Shown piece after piece: positions 1 to 7,395 of a stretch of 14,345 nucleotides of DNA (its first letter is position 1; every line of letters starts with the position of its first letter). A model generated the notes under the pieces. The model worked only from the letters and a program-made list of their open reading frames with translations. It did no database searches and was not told where the DNA came from. The position numbers and the translations under genes are program-made. Source of the stretch: Thermomicrobiales bacterium (GTDB lineage Bacteria; Chloroflexota; Chloroflexia; Thermomicrobiales; UBA6265); assembly GCA_030447145.1 (NCBI GenBank), contig JAUJLY010000028.1, positions 1-14,345 on the forward strand. The letters are read 5' to 3'.

Positions 1-217
1 GGTTGGCCCGTTCATGGGCCCTGGATGCAATTTGCGGATTGAAAACGACCTGCGTTATGCCGAAACGGTCGCGCAGGTCGATGAAGATGAGCCCACCCAG
101 GTCGCGACGCCGGTTCACCCACCCCTTGAGCACCACATCTGAATTGGCCTCTCCCGGTTTGAGCGATCCGCAGGTGGTGCGGCCCACTGCATCTGGCTGG
201 ACGTCAATCTGTTGCAT
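1..217 (-). CDS. aspS: Aspartyl-tRNA synthetase, N-terminal part (partial)
   Basis: This is the 5' end of aspS; the gene leaves the window at base 1 and 72 codons are visible. The enzyme charges tRNA-Asp (tRNA-Asn too in non-discriminating forms) in the cytoplasm. The reading starts MQQIDVQPDAVGRTTCGSL and then shows the start of the OB-fold anticodon-binding domain, with the family pattern GWVNRRRDLGGLIFIDLRDR followed by GITQVVFNP. The ATG at 217-215 is backed by an AGGAGG ribosome binding site at 226-232, 8 bases upstream. It lies downstream of mazG on the same strand, about 100 bases away, with a double hairpin between them, so it may be separately terminated or attenuated from the murJ-lepA-mazG run. 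The catalytic class II domain is outside the window, so discrimination between Asp and Asn tRNA cannot be judged. Confidence 0.93.
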   Translation of the reverse strand, partial: MQQIDVQPDAVGRTTCGSLKPGEANSDVVLKGWVNRRRDLGGLIFIDLRDRFGITQVVFNPQIASRAHERAN

Positions 218-251
218 GAAACGAGTCCTCCTGTGTTCACAGTCCGATGGA

Positions 252-320
252 GTAGGGGAGCACCTCGTGTGCTCCTGACGTCAGCAAATAACTAGGGGAG
301 CACGCGAGGTGCTCCCCTAC
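252..320. repeat. Tandem hairpin / inverted repeat between mazG and aspS
   Basis: The 11-mer TAGGGGAGCAC occurs directly at 253-263 and 293-303, and inverted at 309-319. The outer arms 252-267 and 305-320 form a perfect 16-base inverted repeat. Each half also folds alone: 293-303 pairs with 309-319 (11 bp, 5-base loop), and 257-263 pairs with 269-275 (7 bp, 5-base loop). The palindrome TGACGTCA (276-283) lies between them. The right hairpin covers the mazG stop codon. On the minus strand it is followed by GTTATTTG, which is only a weak T tract. It could be a transcription terminator or attenuator ahead of aspS, or a REP-like extragenic palindrome. The structure is seen directly; the role is inferred. 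Confidence 0.7.
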
Positions 321-1654
321 GGCGTGGCGTTGCCGGTCACATGCTCGGTCAGCGCATCGCGGAGGACACGTTCGGGGTCATCACCCGCCATGACAACCGC
401 GGAGACTGCCCTCAACAGGTCACGGGAACGGTCGTCAGCGGTTGATGGAGGCATATCGGTTGAGAATGAATGTTTCCGCAAAACCTTTGGCGCCCGGACC
501 AGAGCCGGCATGGAGTGTGGCTGCCCGTCGATCGCCTTCACGGGTTGATCGGGATTCTCCACCTTCTCCTGCGCCTTGACCCCGGCCCAGATTTCGGCCA
601 AATCCGATGCCTCGTTCGCCACTGCATCACCGAAGACATGTGGATGGCGGCGGATGATCTTGGATGAAATTCCCTGGTAAACGTCTTCTAGCGTGAAGGT
701 GCCGTTCTCTTCGGCTATCTGGGCATGCATGCAGATAAGAAGGAAGAGATCGCCCAGTTCTTCGGCGAGGTTGGCTGGATCGCCAGCATCGATCGCATCC
801 ATGACCTCATATGCTTCATCGACGATATTGTCACGAAGTGACTCATGCGTCTGTTCGCGGTCCCAGGGACACCCTCCTGGCGCGCGGAGCCGTGCCACGA
901 TGTGCTGCAGGGTTCGGGGGTCGCGTCCGGCTTCCAAGTCTCCCTGAGGGGGCACCCAGAGCGTGACCAGCGGCCCACCGGGAACAGTCGGAAGCTCCCC
1001 GACGGTGTAGTGATTGATCTCCTCGTCCGGCATTCCGGCGGCAAAGATGCGGATGACGCTGTGGTCGGGCGGCAGGACGCGCGCGAGAGCACGCGCTACA
1101 CCAACCATAACTGCTTGGTCGTAGACATGGGTCAGGAGCATTGGCCGAAGGGGGGAGCCCGTGAACATGCCGCCTATGAAGGGGGCCTGTGAATCATCCT
1201 CCGCTCTGAACTCCCGCGCATTGAAGAACTGCGCATCTTGCAGCAGCGGGTCGATACCCAGCGAGGTTGCCATGAGATCGTCAACACTGATGCCATCAAG
1301 GACACGCGTTGAAAGGCCGCGTCTGGCCGCTTCGTTCAGTGTCCCCACTACCATGCCCGCACCAAAGCGCGGATGACCGGGAATGGCGAGAACGACCGGA
1401 CCATCAGCCGTGGCGTCACAGACAGCGTCATTTGCGACCTGCCAGCGGCCGCCCGGCTCGGCATCGGGCTGTCGAAGGCAGGCCACATCCGTAACATGCT
1501 TGCGTCCCAGGAGGTCGCTCAGATCAACGTCGGGATGCGTTCGGACGAAGATTCGGACTGCCGCGTCAAGTGCGTGCTGTACCGCAATGGTTCGCTGGCC
1601 GGGGTCTCCCGGGCCGAGACCGACGATGGTGATGTCAGGAGCGACAGCGGTCAT
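317..1654 (-). CDS. mazG: Tetrapyrrole methylase domain-MazG nucleotide pyrophosphohydrolase fusion (YabN-like)
   Basis: The 445-residue protein has two domains. Residues about 7-235 form a tetrapyrrole (SAM-dependent) methylase fold, with the opening motif VGLGPGDPG and a second motif AIPGHPRFGAG near 90-100. Residues about 250-365 form a MazG domain, with RLRAPGGCPWDREQTHESLR followed by the metal-binding pattern ExxE...ExxD (E280, E283, E299, D302). MazG domains hydrolyse (d)NTPs to the monophosphate and pyrophosphate and act in nucleotide-pool sanitation. The methylase-MazG fusion is the arrangement of Bacillus YabN; the methyltransferase substrate is not known. The ATG overlaps the lepA stop as ATGA, so the two are probably translationally coupled. 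No good ribosome binding site stands at a normal distance, which fits coupling. The stop codon lies inside the downstream hairpin repeat. Confidence 0.9.
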   Translation of the reverse strand: MTAVAPDITIVGLGPGDPGQRTIAVQHALDAAVRIFVRTHPDVDLSDLLGRKHVTDVACLRQPDAEPGGRWQVANDAVCDATADGPVVLAIPGHPRFGAGMVVGTLNEAARRGLSTRVLDGISVDDLMATSLGIDPLLQDAQFFNAREFRAEDDSQAPFIGGMFTGSPLRPMLLTHVYDQAVMVGVARALARVLPPDHSVIRIFAAGMPDEEINHYTVGELPTVPGGPLVTLWVPPQGDLEAGRDPRTLQHIVARLRAPGGCPWDREQTHESLRDNIVDEAYEVMDAIDAGDPANLAEELGDLFLLICMHAQIAEENGTFTLEDVYQGISSKIIRRHPHVFGDAVANEASDLAEIWAGVKAQEKVENPDQPVKAIDGQPHSMPALVRAPKVLRKHSFSTDMPPSTADDRSRDLLRAVSAVVMAGDDPERVLRDALTEHVTGNATP

Positions 1655-3492
1655 CCCTTTGCTGCCGTCTTGTCGGAGGAGCTACCGAGGCTCAGGACAG
1701 CCATGAACGCTTCCTGCGGAATCTCGACGCTGCCGACCATCTTCATCCGTGCCTTGCCCTCTTTTTGCTTCTCGAGCAGTTTGCGCTTGCGGCTGACGTC
1801 GCCACCGTAACACTTGGCGAGCACGTTTTTGCGCATGGCCTTTACGGTCTCGCGAGAGATAATCCGGCTGCCGATCGAGGCCTGGATTGGCACGTCGAAC
1901 ATCTGCCGGGGGATGAGCTTGCGGAGCTGCTGAACGAGCTCCCGCCCCTTGTAATAGGCATCGTCCCGGTGCGTGATGACCGAGAGGGCATCGACAGGCT
2001 GGCCATTCACCAGCACGTCAAGCTTGACCAGGTCCGCCTCCCGCATATCGGCTAACGAGTAATCGAGCGATGCGTATCCCTGCGTCCGGCTCTTGAGCTG
2101 GTCATAAAACTCGACAATCAGCTCGGCAAGAGGGATGTCGTACTTGAGCTGAACGCGATCCTCGTCGAGGTAGATCATCTCGATGAACATGGCGCGCTTG
2201 CTTGTCGTTAGCTCCATGATCGCCCCGATGAAGCGCGAAGGCGCGATGATGTTAAGGTGCATCCAGGGTTCGCGGATCGCCTGGATCTCGCCGAAGTTCG
2301 GCATGTCTGAGGGGTTGTCTACGCGTACGATCTTGCCACTGTTCAGCACGACCTCATACTCGACGCTCGGCGCGGTCGCCAGCAGATCAAGGTCGTATTC
2401 GCGCTCAAGGCGCTCCTGGATGATCTCCATATGGAGCAGCCCGAGAAAGCCGCACCGGAAGCCAAATCCGAGTGCCATCGAGGATTCGGCCTCGTAGGTG
2501 AGTGATGCATCATTGAGCTGGAGTCGCTCCAGGGCATCGCGGAGGATCGGAAAGTCCTCACTGTCCACGGGGTAAAGCCCGGCGAAGACCATGGCCTTCG
2601 CCGGCTGGTAGCCGGGAAGAGGCTCCCGCGCGGGTCCACGGGCCAGCGTGATTGTGTCTCCAACCTGACAATCCTTGACCACCTTCAGTCCGGTTGCGAT
2701 GTAGCCGACCTCACCCGTGCGGAGCACATCGGACGACTGCATCAGGGGGGCGAAGTACCCGACTTCGAGTATCTCGGCTTCTTTCTTCGTGCCGAGAATA
2801 CGGATACGCTCGTCGGCGTGAAGCTCGCCATCCACAACCTTGACGTAAGCAATTACGCCCTTGTACGCGTCGTAGTGTGAGTCGAAGATAAGCGCCCGCA
2901 ACGGTCTCGTTCCGTCCTCAGCAGAGGGGGGAGGGATGTGGTTGACGATCGCTTCGAGGATGTTTTCGACGCCTATTCCGGTCTTGGCCGAGGCAGGGAT
3001 GATCTCGTCGTCTACCAGACCGATGAAGTCGCCCACTTCCTTGCTGACGCGTTCTGGCTCGGCGTTTGGAAGGTCGATCTTGTTGATCACCGCGATCATC
3101 GCGAGATCGTGTTCGAGGGCGAGGTAGACGTTGGCCATCGTCTGCGCCTCGATTCCCTGGGCGGCATCGACCACCAGGAGCGCACCCTCACAGGCGGCAA
3201 GGCTCCGGCTGACCTCGTAGGAAAAGTCAACATGACCGGGGGTGTCGATCAGATTGAGCTCGTACCTCTGGCCATCCCGAGCCGTGTAATTCATCCGGAC
3301 CGCTCGGGCCTTAATGGTGATGCCCTTTTCGCGCTCCAGATCCATGGTGTCCAGCATTTGGGTGCCGAGATCTCGCTCGGAGACCGTCCCGGTGATCTGC
3401 AGCAGGCGATCGGCCAAGGTGGATTTACCGTGGTCGATATGGGCGATGATGCTGAAGTTTCGGATGTGGGACGTGTCGATCGTATGGCTCAT
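1651..3492 (-). CDS. lepA: Elongation factor 4 (ribosomal back-translocase LepA)
   Basis: The protein has 613 residues, close to the usual ~600. LepA/EF4 is a translational GTPase that binds ribosomes and promotes back-translocation or relieves stalled and mis-assembled complexes. Near the N-terminus is IIAHIDHGKSTLADR (P-loop, about residues 15-29). It is followed by the switch II motif IDTPGHVDFSYEV and the guanine-recognition motif NKIDLPNA. Domain II, the EF-G-like domains and the LepA-specific C-terminal domain (GYASLDY region, then a basic stretch rich in Lys and Arg) are all present. The ATG at 3492 gives the normal N-terminus just before IRNFSIIAHIDHG. The gene lies 230 bases downstream of murJ on the same strand. 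A TATACT hexamer at 3587-3592 (minus strand) could be a -10 element, but no good -35 is visible. The stop overlaps the mazG start. Confidence 0.97.
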   Translation of the reverse strand: MSHTIDTSHIRNFSIIAHIDHGKSTLADRLLQITGTVSERDLGTQMLDTMDLEREKGITIKARAVRMNYTARDGQRYELNLIDTPGHVDFSYEVSRSLAACEGALLVVDAAQGIEAQTMANVYLALEHDLAMIAVINKIDLPNAEPERVSKEVGDFIGLVDDEIIPASAKTGIGVENILEAIVNHIPPPSAEDGTRPLRALIFDSHYDAYKGVIAYVKVVDGELHADERIRILGTKKEAEILEVGYFAPLMQSSDVLRTGEVGYIATGLKVVKDCQVGDTITLARGPAREPLPGYQPAKAMVFAGLYPVDSEDFPILRDALERLQLNDASLTYEAESSMALGFGFRCGFLGLLHMEIIQERLEREYDLDLLATAPSVEYEVVLNSGKIVRVDNPSDMPNFGEIQAIREPWMHLNIIAPSRFIGAIMELTTSKRAMFIEMIYLDEDRVQLKYDIPLAELIVEFYDQLKSRTQGYASLDYSLADMREADLVKLDVLVNGQPVDALSVITHRDDAYYKGRELVQQLRKLIPRQMFDVPIQASIGSRIISRETVKAMRKNVLAKCYGGDVSRKRKLLEKQKEGKARMKMVGSVEIPQEAFMAVLSLGSSSDKTAAKG

Positions 3493-3722
3493 ATGGAGCG
3501 AGGGTTCCCGTCTAGGTGTCCGGTATGCGCTGAAAATTGGCCGGGAGCTTCAGCGCCTGGCTGCCACCCCGGCCATATTCCCTCCAAGTATAGCCATTGT
3601 CCCGGTGTGCTGACGCCGGTGATGCTGCTGGTCACCTGAGCCGGAGTCATTCCGGTACGCCCATTGTCGTTCCCCGTAACCGACGCCCGCACCGCTCTCG
3701 CCACCGTCGTGGCTATCCGGAA

Positions 3723-5408
3723 TCAGGCGCCGGAGGGCTCGTCGATACCAAGCCACATCATCCGCGCCCGAACACGGGTAGGCAAGCGGTTGAGGACCTT
3801 GCTCACTGAACTGTGGAACTCGGGGATACGGAGTGTCCACGCGGCGAAGAGGAATGTCAGCGTGTAGAGCGCCATGCAGGTTGCGAAGTAGAGAAGGCGA
3901 ACGGCAATGAAAGCATCCGCCCTGAGAACCTCATTGAGCCACGGCACAGTAATCGCGATCGCCACAACCATCGCGGCGCTCGCCAGCAAGACCTTCACCA
4001 ACCAGCCGAAGAAGCCCGGAGAGAAGACTCGTCCGGAACGGTGCTTCAGGAAAAGCATCATGATGATCGCCTCCGCTGCTGTGGTGACGCTGAGCGACAG
4101 CGCCAGACCGCGGTTCCCCAAGGATTGAATAAGGAGGGCGCAGAGAACCACCTTGAGGACGATGGTTAGAACCCCCGTGATCACGGGCGTCCTCGTGTCG
4201 CGCATTGCATAGAAAACCCGCGTGAGAATCTCCGTGACGCCATATCCGACAAGCCCGATCGCGAACCAGGTGAGCGCTGAGCTGACGAGGTCAGTCGATG
4301 CCTCATCAAAGTCACCGCTCTCGAAGATGACAATCACAATGGGGCGCCCGACGAGCCACAGGCCGAAGCTTGCGGGTACCGAAAGGAAGATGAGAGGTCG
4401 CGTGGTGCGATCGAGAAGACGCCCGAATCCGACACGGTCGCCCCGGCTGTAGAGTGCCGCCAGCGACGGGAACGCGACCGTGGAAATACTGAGCGCAAGC
4501 ACTCCATGCGGAAGCATGAGAAGCTGCCACGCGTAGTTTAGTGCAGAGACATTGCGGGCATCGATCGTCGAGGCAAATGCATTCACGGCGATGAAGTTCA
4601 CCTGGAACGCCGCGAGCCCTACAACACGCGGGCCAAGCAGCCGAAGAACCTCAGCCAGGCCGGCAATCGAGCGATCGAGAGTAGGGCGAAAGTGAAACCC
4701 CGACCGCACGAGGCCAGGGATTTGGATGCCGACGTGTGCGACGGCGCCGGCAATCACGGCCCAGCCGACCGCGTAGATCCCGTGATCGGCTGCGAAGAAG
4801 AGGGCACCGATGATGATCGCGAGGTTGTAGACGAGCGGGGCAAGCGCAGGGAGGGTGAACTGGTTTTGGGCCTCCAGAATGCCTTTTGCGGCGATCCCGA
4901 AGCCGAGAAAGACCGGGGACAACAGCAGGATTCGCATCAGGTTGACGGCGAGATCCTCAGTGGCAGGGTCGAACCCGGGTGCGACAAGGTTTGTGAGAGG
5001 GCGCGCCAGGAGAAAGGAGATGCCTGCGAGGACGACAATGCCGATACCAGTCCACGTCATGATCGACGATGCGAGGCGCGATGCTCGCTCCCTGTCGCCC
5101 TGATCGATGAATCCGGCAAAGACAGGGATGAAGGCAGCTCCGAACGCCCCGGACATCACGGTGAGGAAAAGGAGGTCGGGAATACGGAAGGCGCTGACGT
5201 AGGCATCCATCTCGGGTCCGGTACCGAACTGGTTGGCGAGGATCATCTCGCGGCCAAGTCCCAGTAGCCGGCTCAGGATAAACGCGATGCTGACGACAAT
5301 TGCGTTCCTTGCCATCGTGGGGCCGGCAGATCGCGATGGCGCCTCCGTGGCGTTGGTAGATGTTTCTGCTGATACCGGGTTGCCGAAGACCTGGGACGCC
5401 TGGCTCAT
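3723..5408 (-). CDS. murJ: Lipid II flippase MurJ (MviN)
   Basis: This is a 561-residue polytopic membrane protein of the MOP/MviN family, which flips lipid II across the cytoplasmic membrane for peptidoglycan synthesis. After a polar N-terminal tail of about 32 residues comes the conserved first block: SRLLGLGREMILANQFGTG (R47, R53), then EMDAYVSAFRIPDLL (D68, R75) and SGAFGAAFIPVF. These match in position the charged cavity residues known to be essential in Escherichia coli MurJ (R18, R24, D39, R52). Many hydrophobic segments follow, consistent with about 14 helices. The ATG at 5408 has no clear ribosome binding site. An internal ATG at 5315, which would remove the tail, is an alternative start but also lacks one. 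The gene is transcribed divergently from rpsT and is first in the run murJ-lepA-mazG. Confidence 0.93.
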   Translation of the reverse strand: MSQASQVFGNPVSAETSTNATEAPSRSAGPTMARNAIVVSIAFILSRLLGLGREMILANQFGTGPEMDAYVSAFRIPDLLFLTVMSGAFGAAFIPVFAGFIDQGDRERASRLASSIMTWTGIGIVVLAGISFLLARPLTNLVAPGFDPATEDLAVNLMRILLLSPVFLGFGIAAKGILEAQNQFTLPALAPLVYNLAIIIGALFFAADHGIYAVGWAVIAGAVAHVGIQIPGLVRSGFHFRPTLDRSIAGLAEVLRLLGPRVVGLAAFQVNFIAVNAFASTIDARNVSALNYAWQLLMLPHGVLALSISTVAFPSLAALYSRGDRVGFGRLLDRTTRPLIFLSVPASFGLWLVGRPIVIVIFESGDFDEASTDLVSSALTWFAIGLVGYGVTEILTRVFYAMRDTRTPVITGVLTIVLKVVLCALLIQSLGNRGLALSLSVTTAAEAIIMMLFLKHRSGRVFSPGFFGWLVKVLLASAAMVVAIAITVPWLNEVLRADAFIAVRLLYFATCMALYTLTFLFAAWTLRIPEFHSSVSKVLNRLPTRVRARMMWLGIDEPSGA

Positions 5409-5477
5409 ACGGGGGTGGTCTCATCACTAATGGCGTTTGCACGTCGGCCACGGGAGTACGACGGGATACTCACAAGC

Positions 5478-5506
5478 TTGAGCGCATCCGCGGGCTTTGG
5501 TAGACT
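5478..5506 (+). promoter_or_regulatory. Candidate housekeeping-sigma promoter for rpsT
   Basis: TTGAGC (5478-5483) and TAGACT (5501-5506) are separated by exactly 17 bases; each matches the sigma-70 consensus at 4 of 6 positions. Transcription would begin near 5513 and give a leader of about 90 bases before the TTG start of rpsT. That leader contains two small inverted repeats: GCACCC/GGGTGC at 5514-5519 and 5527-5532, and CGTGAT/ATCACG at 5564-5569 and 5572-5577. Either could take part in translational autoregulation, which is known for S20 in Escherichia coli. Here this is inference. Confidence 0.5.
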
Positions 5507-5592
5507 ACATTGTGCACCCGTGCGAGGGGTGCTTTGCTATGTTCAGTATTCTATGATGTGGTTCGTGATTTATCACGTGTGTATCTGAAATG

Positions 5593-5599
5593 AGGAAGG
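5593..5599 (+). promoter_or_regulatory. Ribosome binding site that fixes the TTG start of rpsT
   Basis: AGGAAGG lies 6 bases upstream of the TTG at 5606. No ATG or GTG in frame lies at a suitable place, and the protein from the TTG onward (ANSKSAVKRIRTSERR) is the complete normal N-terminus of S20, so TTG is the start. Confidence 0.85.
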
Positions 5600-5605
5600 T
5601 CCAAC

Positions 5606-5878
5606 TTGGCTAATAGCAAGTCTGCCGTGAAGCGAATTCGTACCAGCGAGCGTCGCCGTCTGCACAACCGTCCCTACCGCTCTGCTGCCCGCACTCTTGT
5701 GAAGAAAGCCGAGCTTGCAATCCAGGCCGGTGACCAGGCTGCTGCACAGACAGCGGTTATTCAGGCTGTCTCGATGCTGGATCGCATTGCGACCAAGGGT
5801 ATTGTGCACCGTAACAATGCCGCTCGTCGCAAGGCCCGGCTCATGGCGAAATTCAATGCGGTCGCAGCCAGCGCTTAA
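5606..5878 (+). CDS. rpsT: 30S ribosomal protein S20
   Basis: The protein has 90 residues, the usual S20 length. S20 is a primary 16S rRNA binding protein of the small subunit. The N-terminus MANSKSAVKRIRTSERRRLHN and the C-terminal block KGIVHRNNAARRKARL are the family hallmarks, and the protein is alpha-helical and very basic. Translation starts at TTG (5606), six bases after AGGAAGG. Escherichia coli rpsT also starts with UUG and is translationally autoregulated, so the same start here is notable. It is monocistronic: its own promoter lies about 100 bases upstream and a strong terminator follows. Its neighbours murJ (divergent) and holA (convergent) are on the other strand; rpsT next to murJ or holA is seen in several bacterial phyla. 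Confidence 0.97.
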   Translation: MANSKSAVKRIRTSERRRLHNRPYRSAARTLVKKAELAIQAGDQAAAQTAVIQAVSMLDRIATKGIVHRNNAARRKARLMAKFNAVAASA

Positions 5879-5911
5879 CAGTATCGCGCTCGCAGTAGAA
5901 GTAATTTGTAT

Positions 5912-5946
5912 CGCCCCGGAGGGATTTGTCTCGACGGGGCGCTTTT
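5912..5946 (+). terminator. Rho-independent terminator of rpsT
   Basis: The stem CGCCCCG (5912-5918) pairs perfectly with CGGGGCG (5935-5941), with a 16-base loop, and is followed by CTTTT. It lies 34 bases after the rpsT stop and points in the plus direction. On the minus strand no T tract follows the stem, so it does not look like an efficient terminator for holA. Confidence 0.85.
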
Positions 5947-6005
5947 GGCGTTAAAACGGATTTTTCGAAATGGCGATCTGTCGTGATCCGGGACAGAATC
6001 ATGAA

Positions 6006-7034
6006 TTACCGGCGCGATGAGGCGCTCCGTCGGGCCGCGGCGATCCCGAGCACCGCATGGTAGAGAGCGTCGAGGGGATCGCGCAGTTCGCCGCGCTTCA
6101 TCTTCCGGTCGGCTGCTGTGGCAATGTCAACCCGGCCGAGTGCCGTGCCCGGCGACTGCCCTTGCAGGCTCCGCTGGATGGAGCTCATCCGGCCCGCACT
6201 GGTGACCCCGACGGCCTTGCCGACCTCTGCCGGATCACGCCGGTCCGCGGTTGCCATGACAGCACCGACTTCGACGTTCTGGCTCAACTGGGCCAGCAAC
6301 TTCGCAGGATCCTCCCCGGCCTCCAGCAACTTGTCCAACTCGACCATTGCGATTCCGACGTTGCCCGCGGCAGCGGCATCGAGAAACGCGAAGATGCGGT
6401 CGTCAGTGCCCCGATCCGCCAGCTCTGAAACAAGATTGCGGGTGATCGTTCCTGGATGTGCCGCAAGCGCCAGCTTCGCAATCTCGTTCGAGAGCATCTC
6501 CATGTCCGGTGGTCGGTCGAACGCCGGATTGCGAGATTTCTGCATCCATGTCTGTGGGTAGAGGGATTCCGCGAGGAGCCGAGCGGTCTCCTGGTCGATC
6601 TCTGAGCCACTCGCCTTGGCGGTGCTCTGGATCCACTTCAGGAGGGCCGGGCCTCGTGGTGGCTCGCTGAGATCCAGCGAGGCAGTCGGCGGCAGCGCCT
6701 TTTTCACTGCTGCCGGAAGTGACTGAAGAGAGGGATCAAGGAGAATGAGCGTACTGGCATCGGGAACCGCGGAGAAGAGCGCCGCCCAGTCAGGAGGATT
6801 TCCGCCGTCCCTGGCGCCCTGCTTCCCAAGGCGCGCGATGAGATCTTCGACGATCACGACACGTCCGGCCGAGAAAAAGCCGATGCTCGATACGTCCATG
6901 ATGACCTGACGAATCGAGACATTCTTGCCGTCCAGCGTGGAAGTGCTATCGCCAGACGAATCGCGCTGCTTCCGGATCGCATTTGCGCGGGCACGAGCCA
7001 TCGCGTAGTCCGGACCAAGGATGATACAGATCAC
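6006..7034 (-). CDS. holA: DNA polymerase III delta subunit
   Basis: The protein has 342 residues from the chosen start, the usual length for HolA. Delta is part of the clamp loader: it opens the beta sliding clamp and loads it on primed DNA. The N-terminus (M)ICIILGPDYAMARARANAIRKQ corresponds to the first strand and degenerate nucleotide-fold region of the family. The middle LFSAVPDASTLILLDPS segment and the C-terminal collar-like part (LAQLSQNVEVGAVMATADRR) also fit. The open frame continues to 7163, but that would run through the 6S RNA. GTG at 7034 has AGGAG seven bases upstream, so it is preferred. The gene begins 35 bases downstream of the 6S RNA end on the same strand and may share its promoter. 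The family is sequence-divergent, so the call rests on overall pattern and length. Confidence 0.75.
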   Translation of the reverse strand: MICIILGPDYAMARARANAIRKQRDSSGDSTSTLDGKNVSIRQVIMDVSSIGFFSAGRVVIVEDLIARLGKQGARDGGNPPDWAALFSAVPDASTLILLDPSLQSLPAAVKKALPPTASLDLSEPPRGPALLKWIQSTAKASGSEIDQETARLLAESLYPQTWMQKSRNPAFDRPPDMEMLSNEIAKLALAAHPGTITRNLVSELADRGTDDRIFAFLDAAAAGNVGIAMVELDKLLEAGEDPAKLLAQLSQNVEVGAVMATADRRDPAEVGKAVGVTSAGRMSSIQRSLQGQSPGTALGRVDIATAADRKMKRGELRDPLDALYHAVLGIAAARRSASSRR

Positions 7035-7041
7035 GATGGGG

Positions 7042-7046
7042 CTCCT
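7042..7046 (-). promoter_or_regulatory. Ribosome binding site that fixes the GTG start of holA
   Basis: AGGAG on the minus strand ends 7 bases before GTG at 7034-7032. The upstream in-frame ATG at 7163 lies inside the 6S RNA gene and has no comparable site, so the shorter protein is preferred. Confidence 0.75.
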
Positions 7047-7075
7047 GATGGGGATTGGTATCAGGGGGAAATAAA

Positions 7076-7240
7076 GACCGGACCCACTGGTGCCGCACGC
7101 GATGCGGAGCCTTGAACCTGAATTAACAGGTGGGTGCCGCAGCTTGCGTGAACCACGATCCACGCTCGAGCAGCTCCCGGCTCACAAAACGTTGGCTCAA
7201 GACCACATCAAGCGCAACGGCATCCCGCAGGACCGGCCGG
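7076..7240 (-). ncRNA. ssrS: 6S RNA (candidate)
   Basis: This is a minus-strand RNA of about 165 bases. 6S RNA binds the housekeeping RNA polymerase holoenzyme by imitating an open promoter. The 3' half has the family signature: CTGCGGCACCCACCT, a small hairpin ACCTG-TTAATT-CAGGT, then GGTTCAAGG. This matches the Escherichia coli order CTGCGACGACACATTCACC ... GGTTCAAGG. A long interrupted closing stem joins 5' GGCCGG (7233-7238), CCTGC, GGATGCCG and TGCGC to 3' GCGTG, CGGCACC, GTGGG and CCGGTC. The apical part has GTGAGCC pairing with GGTTCAC, leaving an internal loop that fits the central bubble. TTTATTT follows at 7075-7069. A promoter lies at the right distance upstream. It sits between holA (same strand, 35 bases downstream) and divergent fabF. 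The fold was worked out by hand, so exact ends may shift by a few bases. Confidence 0.82.
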
Positions 7241-7246
7241 ATGTCC

Positions 7247-7275
7247 AGAGTAGCATCTTCCAGCGGTCCCATCAA
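7247..7275 (-). promoter_or_regulatory. Promoter of the 6S RNA (and possibly holA)
   Basis: On the minus strand TTGATG (7270-7275, 4 of 6 consensus) is 17 bases from TACTCT (7247-7252). The -10 hexamer alone is weak (3 of 6) but is preceded by TGC, an extended -10 motif. Transcription would start about 7 bases beyond, near 7240, which is where the closing stem of the 6S RNA begins. The agreement between promoter and RNA end supports both. Confidence 0.6.
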
Positions 7276-7395
7276 CGCTCTATGTCCCTGCCTGAGCGGG
7301 TATGATTTTCAGCAATGAGTGTGTTTGCCTGATACCGATATTACGGACAACCGGCTCGGTTCCGTGTCCATTGCCAAGACGAAAGGACCCCTCAC

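Noticed and set aside
2938..3639. A 233-codon plus-strand open frame opposite the lepA 5' end.
   Set aside because: It is antisense to the conserved GTPase domain of lepA and has no domain of its own.
3489..3704. A 71-codon minus-strand open frame ending in an ATGA overlap with lepA.
   Set aside because: The overlap looks like operon coupling, but the translation has no recognisable domain, the start has no ribosome binding site, and a candidate -10 (TATACT, 3587-3592) lies inside it. Treated as chance in GC-rich DNA.
5977..5997. Inverted repeat TCTGTC...GACAGA downstream of holA.
   Set aside because: The stem is 6 bp with a 9-base loop and no adjacent T run on either strand; too weak to call a terminator.
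7035..7163. N-terminal extension of holA to ATG at 7163.
   Set aside because: It overlaps the 6S RNA and lacks the clear AGGAG that precedes GTG 7034; the short form has the normal family length.
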